A stretch of 43,809 nt of DNA. Origin: Parasutterella muris. Its GTDB lineage: Bacteria > Pseudomonadota > Gammaproteobacteria > Burkholderiales > Burkholderiaceae_F. This document shows positions 7,854 to 15,879 of this stretch, one piece after another (within the stretch, counting starts at the first letter, position 1; the number at the start of each line of letters is the position of its first letter). The position numbers were made by a program, and so were the translations under genes. The DNA lies in NCBI RefSeq assembly GCF_943193095.1, contig NZ_CALPCV010000021.1, positions 1 through 43,809 of the forward strand. Reading direction: 5' to 3'. The notes beneath the pieces are model-generated. The model was not told where the DNA came from. It ran no database searches and saw only the letters and a list, made by a program, of their open reading frames with translations.

Positions 7854-7856
7854 ACC

Positions 7857-7883
7857 TCAAACCACGTGTTCATAGTAAACCAT
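7857..7883 (-). CDS. Possible leader peptide, MVYYEHVV
   Basis: A tiny open frame of 8 codons in the predicted RNA that starts near 7935. AAGGA lies five bases before the ATG at 7883; a second in-frame ATG at 7889 would give MRMVYYEHVV but would overlap the AAGGA. The stop codon is four bases before the first of two competing hairpins, so a ribosome finishing this peptide would cover segment 1. Tandem Tyr codons could be the sensing element, but that is speculation. Confidence 0.35.
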   Translation of the reverse strand: MVYYEHVV

Positions 7884-7941
7884 ACGCATCCTTAAATCAA
7901 TAGAAATACTGACATTTTTTGCTGTTTTTATTGCCGAATCA

Positions 7942-7970
7942 TTTTTATTCTTAGAGCATTATCCTGTCAA
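7942..7970 (-). promoter_or_regulatory. Promoter for the tusA-like leader RNA
   Basis: On the minus strand a perfect -35 TTGACA (7970-7965), a spacer of exactly 17 bases and a -10 TAAAAA (7947-7942). Transcription should start near 7935 and reach the terminator after about 145 bases. Confidence 0.6.
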
Positions 7971-7971
7971 T

Positions 7972-8198
7972 GATTAGTACAACTACTTATTCCATTTGAG
8001 ATAAGCGACATATCACTACCTATGTACGTGATCAGAGCCGCAGTTACTGTTTTTCTGCTGTCTCTAATTTTCTAATTGCCCACGATAAAAGTATTTTTTC
8101 CTCATTTTGCGGCAATTACAGCAATTAGTAGCGGTTTTAGCGAATTTAATCCGTGTTTTCATCCATAATCGAAGATGTTTTTCACCAAAAGAAGAAAT
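7972..8198. other. Divergent intergenic region, no gene seen
   Basis: AT-rich sequence between the leader promoter (minus) and the first NSS symporter (plus). I could not place a convincing -35/-10 pair for the symporter operon. CAATTA occurs twice (AGCAATTAGTAGC and GGCAATTACAGC, near 8110-8135). No coding frame is supported. Confidence 0.4.
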
Positions 8199-8210
8199 TA
8201 GGAGTAGTTA

Positions 8211-9545
8211 ATGTCTGATGCTCGCTCCAATTGGAGCTCCAAAATAGGCTTAGTTTTAGCTGCGACCGGCTCGGCTGTCGGCCTCGGTGCTATTTGGAAA
8301 TTCCCCTACATGGCAGGTGCCAACGGCGGTTCAGCTTTTATTCTGCCGTTCATCGCCATGGTACTGTTCTTCGGCGTCATTTTGATCATGGCAGAAATGA
8401 TTATCGGCAGAGCCGGACGCGGTAGCGTGGTCACCAGTTTTAAACGAATCGCGGGCAAAGCCTGGATTCCGCTGGGATTTATCGGTGTGCTGACCGCCTT
8501 TGTCATTATGACCTACTACAGTACCGTAGGCGGCTGGTGTCTGACCTACCTCTTTGAAGCGATCCGCGGAAACGCCGCCTCAAGCGACCTTGCACTGCTT
8601 GAAAAAACATTCAAACTTACCGTCAGTTCTCCTGTTTCCGCAATTGTTTATCAGACAGGTTTCCTTGCCATCACTGCCGGTGTTCTGATCTTCGGTGTCA
8701 ATAAGGGAATTGAAAGAATCTCCAAGATTCTTATGCCGCTTCTTTTTGTGCTGATGGTTGTCCTGATTATCCGCGGTCTTACACTGCCCGGCGCCATGGA
8801 AGGACTGAAGTTCCTCTTCTCGCCGAGATGGGACGAAGTGACGGCAAACTCTCTGCTGAATGCGATGGGCTTTACTTTCTTCTCCCTATCCGTCGGCATG
8901 GGCATTATGATTACTTACGGCTCATACATTCACCACTCGGAAGACATTCCCTCTTCAGCGATTTGGGTTGCCGTTCTGGCGTTCATCTCCTGCATTCTTG
9001 CCGGACTGATGGTTATTCCTCCCGTTATCGCCTTCGGTCTTAATCCGTCCGCGGGTCCCGGACTCACCTTTATTACAATGCCCGCAGTGTTCTCTCACAT
9101 TCCTTTAGGCAATGTGTTTGCAGTTTGTTTTTACGGCTGCCTTCTTGTCGCGGCTCTGACCTCGATGATTTCCCTCTTTGAAGTTCCGCTCGCTTATCTG
9201 ATGGATGAATGGAAGTTCAGCCGCAAAGGCGCTTCCTTCGCGCTTTTCGTTGCGCTGACTATCTGTTCGATCCCGGCCGCGCTGTCGATGGGACCTTGGT
9301 CTGACTATACGATCCTCGGAAAGAACATCTTTGACGCGACCGATTATCTTGCCTGCAACATTCTCATGCCGCTCAGCGCCATCTTTGTTATTGCGCTCAC
9401 CGGCTGGTTCTTCTTCGACAAAACCAGTTATGAACTGAACGTCAACAAAAAGCGCTCTCCGGGCTACATGAAATTTGTACGGTTCATGCTTGCGTTTGTT
9501 GCTCCCTGCTTTATCGCAGTTGTTGCGATTTCTAACTTCCTTTAA
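8211..9545 (+). CDS. NSS-family sodium:amino acid symporter, copy 1
   Basis: 444 residues, a length usual for bacterial 11-helix neurotransmitter:sodium symporters. The helix 1 signature GSAVGLGAIWKFPYMAG with its unwound sodium/substrate region, the helix 3 GGWCLTYLF stretch and the helix 6-8 region with SAGPGLTFITMPAVF are all clear. Expected role is Na+-driven uptake of an amino acid such as Trp, Tyr or Leu; the substrate is not readable. TAGGAG lies 6 bases before the ATG. It is the first gene of a three-gene operon with a paralogue 24 bases downstream. Confidence 0.9.
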   Translation: MSDARSNWSSKIGLVLAATGSAVGLGAIWKFPYMAGANGGSAFILPFIAMVLFFGVILIMAEMIIGRAGRGSVVTSFKRIAGKAWIPLGFIGVLTAFVIMTYYSTVGGWCLTYLFEAIRGNAASSDLALLEKTFKLTVSSPVSAIVYQTGFLAITAGVLIFGVNKGIERISKILMPLLFVLMVVLIIRGLTLPGAMEGLKFLFSPRWDEVTANSLLNAMGFTFFSLSVGMGIMITYGSYIHHSEDIPSSAIWVAVLAFISCILAGLMVIPPVIAFGLNPSAGPGLTFITMPAVFSHIPLGNVFAVCFYGCLLVAALTSMISLFEVPLAYLMDEWKFSRKGASFALFVALTICSIPAALSMGPWSDYTILGKNIFDATDYLACNILMPLSAIFVIALTGWFFFDKTSYELNVNKKRSPGYMKFVRFMLAFVAPCFIAVVAISNFL

Positions 9546-9569
9546 CGCTTAAATATACAAATAATAAAA

Positions 9570-10904
9570 ATGGCACGTCCCAAAGAAAAAACGTTTACAG
9601 GAAAAGCTGGATTTATTCTTGCGAGCGTCGGAGCCGCGATTGGCCTCGGAGCGATTTGGAAATTTCCATACATGGCGGGCGCAGAAGGCGGCGCCGCTTT
9701 CCTGATTCCATATATTTTCTTTTCTTTCACGCTGGCTTTCGGCCTGCTGCTTGCCGAAATCACACTCGGCAAAGCGGGAAAAGGAGGAATTGTTACCGCT
9801 TACCGAAATCTCGGAGGCCCCTTCTGGTCAGTACTTGGATATCTGGGCATTCTGATCGGCTTTGTTGTCCTCTCGTTTTATTCTGTCGTGGGCGGCTGGT
9901 GTCTTATGTACCTGTTTGAGTCAATTGTCGGTTTTTCGGCTTCGACTCCCCAGGCGCTTGGTTCTCTTTTCGGAGAACTCTCCTCTTCGCCTTCGATCGC
10001 CGTTTGCGCTCAAGTGGGCTTCCTCGCCCTTGTCGGATTCGTTGTTGCTTTTGGCATTCGCGGCGGCATCGAACTCTGTTCCAAAATCCTGATGCCGCTG
10101 TTATTTATTTTTATGTGCATCCTGATCGTCACGGGACTTTGTCAGCCGGGCGCTTGGAAAGGCGTGGAATATCTGTTTATGCCGGACTTTTCGAAATTCA
10201 GCTGGAAGGCGCTTCTTGACGCGATGGGGCTTGTATTTTTCTCCTATTCCGTAGGTGCCGGCTGCATGGTGACCTATGGAGCCTATATTGATAAAAAGAC
10301 CGACCTGATCAGTTCAACCTTCTGGATTGTCACGCTTTCGCTGCTTATTTCGCTGATGGCCGGCTTAATGATTCTTCCCTCGAATTTCGCCTTCGGCATG
10401 GATCCTGCAGCCGGTCCCGGTCTGACGTTTATCACGATGCCGGCGATCTTTTCCATGCTTCCTGCCGGACAATTTTTCGCGATCGTCTTTTTCTGCTGTT
10501 TGGTTGTTGCAGCGCTCACATCAGCCGTGTCGATGTTGGAGATTGACATTACCTGGATGGTTCAGGAACTGAAACTCAGCCGCCCTGTTGCCGTTGCTGT
10601 CTGTCTTATCTTCATGCTGATTCTAAGCGTTCCTTGCGCGCTGTCCTTCGGAGTGCTTGCCGATGTCAAATTCTTTGGCAAGACGGTATTTGATTTGGCG
10701 GACTTCTTAGTATCAAATCTCGGACTTCCGATCGGCGGCATTATCGCATGCATGCTTTGCGCCTGGACCGCGTGGGATCGGGTTCACACCGAATGGACGA
10801 CTATTGCGGCCTACCCGACTCGCGTTAAGATTATGCGGCTGATTATCGGTGTATTTTGTCCTGCGCTTGTTCTCGCGGTTCTTATTTCCGGCCTGATCAA
10901 TTAG
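9570..10904 (+). CDS. NSS-family sodium:amino acid symporter, copy 2 (tandem paralogue)
   Basis: 444 residues, the same length as copy 1 and alignable throughout: GAAIGLGAIWKFPYMAG in helix 1, VVGGWCLMYLFESI, and AAGPGLTFITMPAIF. The two have diverged well beyond a recent duplication (for example different N-terminal and C-terminal ends), suggesting different substrates. The start ATG has no recognisable Shine-Dalgarno sequence in the A-rich 24-base gap, so its translation may depend on coupling to copy 1. A small unknown gene follows after 30 bases. Confidence 0.88.
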   Translation: MARPKEKTFTGKAGFILASVGAAIGLGAIWKFPYMAGAEGGAAFLIPYIFFSFTLAFGLLLAEITLGKAGKGGIVTAYRNLGGPFWSVLGYLGILIGFVVLSFYSVVGGWCLMYLFESIVGFSASTPQALGSLFGELSSSPSIAVCAQVGFLALVGFVVAFGIRGGIELCSKILMPLLFIFMCILIVTGLCQPGAWKGVEYLFMPDFSKFSWKALLDAMGLVFFSYSVGAGCMVTYGAYIDKKTDLISSTFWIVTLSLLISLMAGLMILPSNFAFGMDPAAGPGLTFITMPAIFSMLPAGQFFAIVFFCCLVVAALTSAVSMLEIDITWMVQELKLSRPVAVAVCLIFMLILSVPCALSFGVLADVKFFGKTVFDLADFLVSNLGLPIGGIIACMLCAWTAWDRVHTEWTTIAAYPTRVKIMRLIIGVFCPALVLAVLISGLIN

Positions 10905-10934
10905 AATAAGCCAACTACATTGAAGGAAAAATAA

Positions 10935-11261
10935 ATGGCACTACCCATTGAACAGTTATACAAGGCCAGAGATTTTGTAAATCTCAAGAACATCTCAGCA
11001 AATCATGTTGAGCTGGCTTTTAAAAATCCGATCATTGCGATGCTGGCTAAAGGCAAAGTTGCCGAAATCGCCTCGGAATGCAGCCCGGACAGCGCCTTTC
11101 ATTCCTGCGAGATGAACGGCAACGACCTGACGCTTCGTTTTAATCCGGAACTTGTCAGCGAGCGTCTTCTGGCTGAAATCTTTGATGCGACTCCGGAGCG
11201 CGCCGAAGAAGCCGCAAAAGAACTTGCCGCCTACGTGCTTGAGAAAGCAAAGCAGGCATAG
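10935..11261 (+). CDS. Small unknown protein cotranscribed with NSS symporters
   Basis: 108 residues, soluble and without signal peptide or membrane helix. It is predicted helical at the C-terminus (Ala/Glu-rich, PERAEEAAKELAAYVLEKA), with two cysteines (AIASEC-like and FHSC) in the middle. AAGGA lies at good spacing before the ATG at 10935, and a strong terminator closes the operon just after it. I do not recognise the family. Its place behind two amino-acid symporters suggests a role in the use or regulation of the transported compound, but that is only position. Confidence 0.7.
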   Translation: MALPIEQLYKARDFVNLKNISANHVELAFKNPIIAMLAKGKVAEIASECSPDSAFHSCEMNGNDLTLRFNPELVSERLLAEIFDATPERAEEAAKELAAYVLEKAKQA

Positions 11262-11283
11262 CAGTTTAGTTTCCTTTAATAAG

Positions 11284-11310
11284 GACGGCCTCTTTCTTCA
11301 TGAGGCCGTC
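11284..11310 (+). terminator. Intrinsic terminator of the NSS operon
   Basis: GACGGCCTC pairs with GAGGCCGTC (9 bp, nine-base loop), followed by seven Ts at 11311-11317. Confidence 0.9.
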
Positions 11311-11448
11311 TTTTTTTGCGTGCTCAAAAACGAGGACGCATTTAGTTCAAACATCAGCTGCTTCGGCAAATTTTTCCTGTTCGAATGCGTGAGAATGCTG
11401 CGCAAATCGCTGAGAGTAAACCTCCACCGGTTTAGTAAATGCTTAAGC

Positions 11449-11476
11449 GCAGAAACCGCCCGAAGGCGGTTTCTGC
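11449..11476 (-). terminator. Terminator-like hairpin after the autotransporter
   Basis: A 12-bp perfect stem, GCAGAAACCGCC / GGCGGTTTCTGC, with a four-base loop, 23 bases after the autotransporter stop on the minus strand. The T-run is poor, so termination may be partial. Confidence 0.6.
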
Positions 11477-11499
11477 AAAGCTAAACAAGAAGCCGGAAA

Positions 11500-14400
11500 C
11501 TAGAAGACATAGCGATATTTCGCCTGCAGAGCCTGATCAATGCGGCCTTTATCGCCTGCACCAAAGCCATAGCTCACACCGAGACTATGATTTCCGCGAG
11601 TCGCTTCCAAACCAAATTTCGCGTTAAACAGTGCGGTGTTCGCAATTCGGGTTTCGATGGAATCCGAAGCCGAAGAGCCTTCAAGCGCGAAACGGTTGCT
11701 GACTTTCTTGTCACCCATGGTCGGAGAAACCGTGAGATCCAGGAACGGTTTAACCTTCGCCCCGCAGGCGGCATCGTAATTTCCTTTAACCGCGACGCCG
11801 ACCGGGATCTGGAACAAATTCGCTTTTTCCGCTGAATAACGGAATCCTGCGGTGCCGAAGTTATCCAGCTTAATGTGCGAATAACGAGCTCCGATATGCG
11901 GTGTTACTGTAAACGCATCACCAATACTCAGGTCTTTTTCTACACGAACGGCTGCCGTCAGAGCCTTCGTATCGGGCTTAGCTTTAAGGCCGGCAGATCT
12001 CATATCGTTTTCAGACCGGATGTAACCGAGAGATCCGATCACGTTGGCATACTGAGTGTTCCATGCACCGTAGAGATTCAGGCCCCAGTATTCGATCTTG
12101 TTCTTTATACCGGAGGCTTCGCCGCGGCTTCTGGCATTGCCTTTACCGAGTGAAACGGCTAAACCGGCAGCCAAACCGTTGCCCATCGCGTAATCTGCAC
12201 CAAATGTGACTCCGGCAAGATCCGCTCTGTAGCCGTACTTCGAACTTCCGGCTTCGTAGGAGTTTGCACGAGTGAAAAGACCGTCCACATTAACCCACAG
12301 ATCGACTCCGGCCTTGTCATGACTGTAGCTGGAAATCAATGAGCCATGCTGCTCAATTGTGTCGGTAACCATCGAGGATATCGTCACGGTCATTGCCTGA
12401 GCGGCACCGGCAGAGGCAAACAGCGCTCTCTGATTCATCCAGCGGGCGGCTCCTGCATAGTCACCCACATTGATGAGCTCACGAAGCGCAGCTGCGCTTT
12501 CCGCATTTGTAAGAAGCGCTTCGCGCATAACATTAGGCGCTGTCAAACCGTTATCAACCAACAGCTGTGTCGGATCGTACTGGGCAGTGATCACACCGTC
12601 CTTAAATCCGTATCCATACCACAGACCGCTGCTGCCGTAAATATTGACGTTCTCGCCAACAACGACTGAGTCCGCAAGCTTTACGCTGAGATCGTCACTG
12701 ACAGTGAGTTTCTCCATTCCTGCAAGCAAAACGGAGCTTCCGTCGGCCAGATTGAGGCTAGCTCCGGTAATCGCTGTTTCACTGCCGATCGCAAGCTCGT
12801 CTGTCATCTCGACAGCGAGCAGACTGTCAGCCGCAACGGAAACGACACCCGACTGACCTTCAGCAGGACTTGTCAGCGAACCGTCCACGACGATAGAGCC
12901 GTTTCCGACATTCAGAGGTTTGGCAAGGTAGAGAGCAGACTTGATACCGTTCTCTGACAGTGACAGACCCGCTTTATTCATTGCGTTCAATGCCAAATCC
13001 GCGTCCTGAGAACCGAGGACCAGAGCGGAGTTCTGTCCGACCGTGATATTGCCGCTCTCAGACATTTCGACAGTTTCAATTGCGCCAAGCGCCGGTGTAC
13101 CATTTTCCCAGGCTGGGTCAAGGAAAATTGAACCTGCCAAGCTGACGAATCGGCTCACGAATTTGCCAACACCCGTTAAGCTGTTTTGACCAATGCGAAT
13201 GATGCCTTTGTAATCAACGACAGCGTTGTCCACTGATAGGATTGCTCCATCCTTCAGGCTGACAGACGCATCTGTCTTCACAATAAAGTCGGAAGCAATC
13301 TGGAAGTTCGCCGCAGCGCCTGAATTACCTTCCACGCTGACGGATGAGCCGGCGTTAACGGTCAGAGAACCCTGAATCACACCGCCCTGAGTGCCGCTGC
13401 CGCCAATGGTGAGTTTGCCGGAATTGTCGTCGTTGCCTACGATCACGCTAACTGGCCCCTTATTTCCGGAAACCAGGTCGCCGCCGTTAGCGCCGACAAT
13501 CGTAAATGTATTATCTCCTGCGGCAATCGTAATGCTCTGGCCGTCTGTGACCTGAACCGATCCGACGCCGACCAGCGTTGCTGAACCACTAAATTGATCA
13601 TCAGTAATCGCGGCGTTTCCGTTAACTTTCAGCTGCGCGGACGAGACAATAGTTCCAGAGAGCAACGGCAGCGTCTCCAGAGTAACAGTTCCTCCTACTA
13701 ATGTTCCATTCATCTGGATAATCGGCTTATTCGCCAACGTGTTTTTAATGTCAGCAAGGTACTGGACAGTATATTCAGCATCCGTCAGAATCAGCTTGGA
13801 ATTTTCCTGAAAATCCAGTTTGTCTTCATACAGAAGCGCTCCGATTTGCGTTTGGGCTGCGCTGGCGGCGTTTTCGAACACCTGAGCGCTGTTGGTCGTT
13901 ACGGAGCCTTCGATGTTGAGTTTTCCAACCTGGATAATGGAAAGATCGGGCAGATTAATGTTGCCTTTTACATTGATTGCGCCCTTAGCATAGTCCGAAA
14001 TACCCAGATCTTCCGAGAAAACCTGGACTGTACCGGATTCAATAGTGACATCACCAAAGAGATTCAATGTACCGTTCATCACGGAAATTGCCGAAGTGAG
14101 CATTGGATCATCAGCTGTCGCCTTAATGGTCACAGTCCCGTTAGGGCTGCCGAGATTAACCTCACCTCCCTCGATAGCAATGGATTCTGCTCCGCCTTTA
14201 CCTTTGGCCACCGCTTCAAGCACAATGGATTTACCGTAAACATTGAGCTGACCTTCAGCGATATAAATATTCCAAGCGACATCCTTATCTACAAGTGCTC
14301 CGGAAATAACCGATTTCATTGTTACGGTTTTTCCTTCGCCGCCAATCGTGATTTTTTCTGAGTCAGACTCCGTATATTTACCGGTATCAAGACCAACGTT

Positions 14401-15469
14401 GTAGATCAGCATATCGGATTGCTCGGGAAGTTTATTCCGAGAGGCTTCAACATACAAACTGACGTTGCCGTTCAGTGTGATTTCACTGCCGTACGTATCA
14501 TGATCAGAATAAAAAATTCCAACGTTGCCGGCCTCGTTGTCTGCGAACGTAGTATCAAGCGAGTGGAGTGTAGATGACAGCGTCACATCTCCGTTCCAAA
14601 CAACTCGTCCCCCGTCCCTCGTGAACAGTGTTTGTGAATCACGGCCGGAAACCGCGTTAATCGTAAGGGCTCCGCTTCCTGTAAGACTTGAATTATCACT
14701 AACAAGAATACCGGTCGCCTGCAGTTTTTCGGCGGTTGACTCAATTCTGGTTTCCGCAGCCTTTAAGGTCAGGGATCCGCCGGAACGGGAAGAAATGCCT
14801 ATGGCTTTTGAGTGATCCCCGTCCTCATCTTTATCCAAACCTGCTTCATAAGATGCGGCATCGCCCTGCATTGTGGTTTTCAGATCCAGGTTTCCGGAGA
14901 CCGTTAAAGCAGACTTTCCTTCACCGACGTTGATAGATGATACCTTTGAGTTCTCATTGACTCTTGTTGCTGTCAAGTCAGCAGTCAGAGCTCCTTCAAT
15001 TGAAACCGATGAGTTTCTCAGGCTGATGGCGTTGAGGGTCGTCAGGGCGGAATTTGTAGACAGTGCGGCATTTCCCTGCCACTGCAGCTGCGCATCGGTA
15101 AGGTCGACGATACTAAGGGTCGAATACTGATTGGCTGCCTCTGTTTTACTGACGGACGCTTTAAATTCGTTTTTGCCGCTCAGTGTTGAATTCACTACGG
15201 ATAAACCGTACCAACCGTTTGATGCGTTTTCAAGATTCGCATCTGTCAGTGTAAGTCCGTTGGCTTCATTTGTATCAGCAGTGATTGTCAGAGCATTGAC
15301 CGGCGCTGATAAGGAAATTGCGCCAAATACGGCCAGAGTCAGTGCTGCAGTTTTAAATCGGCTGACTCTTTGGTTTTTTGAAGAAGAAATACTAGCGATA
15401 ATTTCTTTAGAGAAATTACGATTGTTTAAATCAGATTCTGATCCCAGAGATATGGGGGGGGGTAGACAT
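11500..15469 (-). CDS. Large type V autotransporter, out of frame at a C9 tract (phase-variable)
   Basis: The body reads continuously from 15516 to 11500, but that frame has no ATG upstream of the signal peptide. The good start, ATG at 15469 with GGTGG five bases upstream, runs into nine Cs (15462-15454) and stops after 12 codons. With 8 or 11 Cs it would join the body and give about 1322 residues. These would be an extended signal peptide ending APVNA (cleavage after about residue 59, hydrophobic core AALTLAVFGAISL), a long Thr/Ser/Asn-rich passenger of beta-helix type, and a C-terminal beta-barrel of about 270 residues ending YRYVF, the terminal aromatic recognised by the BAM complex. The passenger would be surface-exposed; its function is unknown. 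Poly-C slippage giving ON/OFF expression is inferred; a homopolymer sequencing error is the alternative. Confidence 0.85.
15454..15462 (-). repeat. Homopolymer C9 (G9 on the plus strand) in the autotransporter 5' coding region
   Basis: Nine consecutive Gs on the plus strand, five codons after the presumed ATG at 15481 or one codon after that at 15469. The length sets the reading frame: 8 or 11 is in frame with the signal peptide, 9 and 10 are not. Confidence 0.9.
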
Positions 15470-15504
15470 TTTAACCACCATTGTTTGTTGAAATAATCGC
15501 CTAC

Positions 15505-15532
15505 ATTATATTTTTTTCAACGTATATCTCAA
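15505..15532 (-). promoter_or_regulatory. Autotransporter promoter with A7 run in its spacer
   Basis: On the minus strand -35 TTGAGA (15532-15527), a 16-base spacer and a perfect -10 TATAAT (15510-15505), with transcription beginning near 15498. Seven As (15517-15511) abut the -10 inside the spacer; slippage there would change spacer length to 15 or 17. Confidence 0.65.
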
Positions 15533-15879
15533 GCAAAGCCAGGGAAAACACTCAACTGTTGTACGACAAGCTAAAAACCCAGTCACTAACTTGTTGCTTA
15601 ACATACACATTCTCTCTGAAAATGGAAAATATGTGCAGATATGTTCAGGTCTTCAATAACCGGCTTCTACCCCTAAGCTGGAGCAAAAAATTTGAAGCTC
15701 CCTTCATTATCGGCCTCATAACTGCTTTAAAGCGCCAACAATTTTAGGGAGCTTGGCGGATATCAATTTGCCTGCTCAGAAGTCAAATCCTCAGTTCAAT
15801 GTGTGCTCAATAGGATTTTTCACTTTACCACGTAAGACCTTTCGCTGAAATAAGCCGGCCGCTCTCTGTCTGCTTAACT
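15533..15879. other. Intergenic region, no gene seen
   Basis: About 350 bases between the autotransporter promoter and the end of the RND pump gene. No frame here has both a ribosome binding site and family resemblance, and no clear terminator for the pump gene is visible. Confidence 0.5.

Noticed and set aside
11500..15195. GTG at 15195 as the autotransporter start
   Set aside because: It falls after the signal peptide, which is readable in the same frame upstream, so a protein starting here could not be exported.
15481..15747. 88-codon frame on the plus strand starting at 15481
   Set aside because: It runs through the autotransporter promoter in antisense, lacks a ribosome binding site and resembles nothing.
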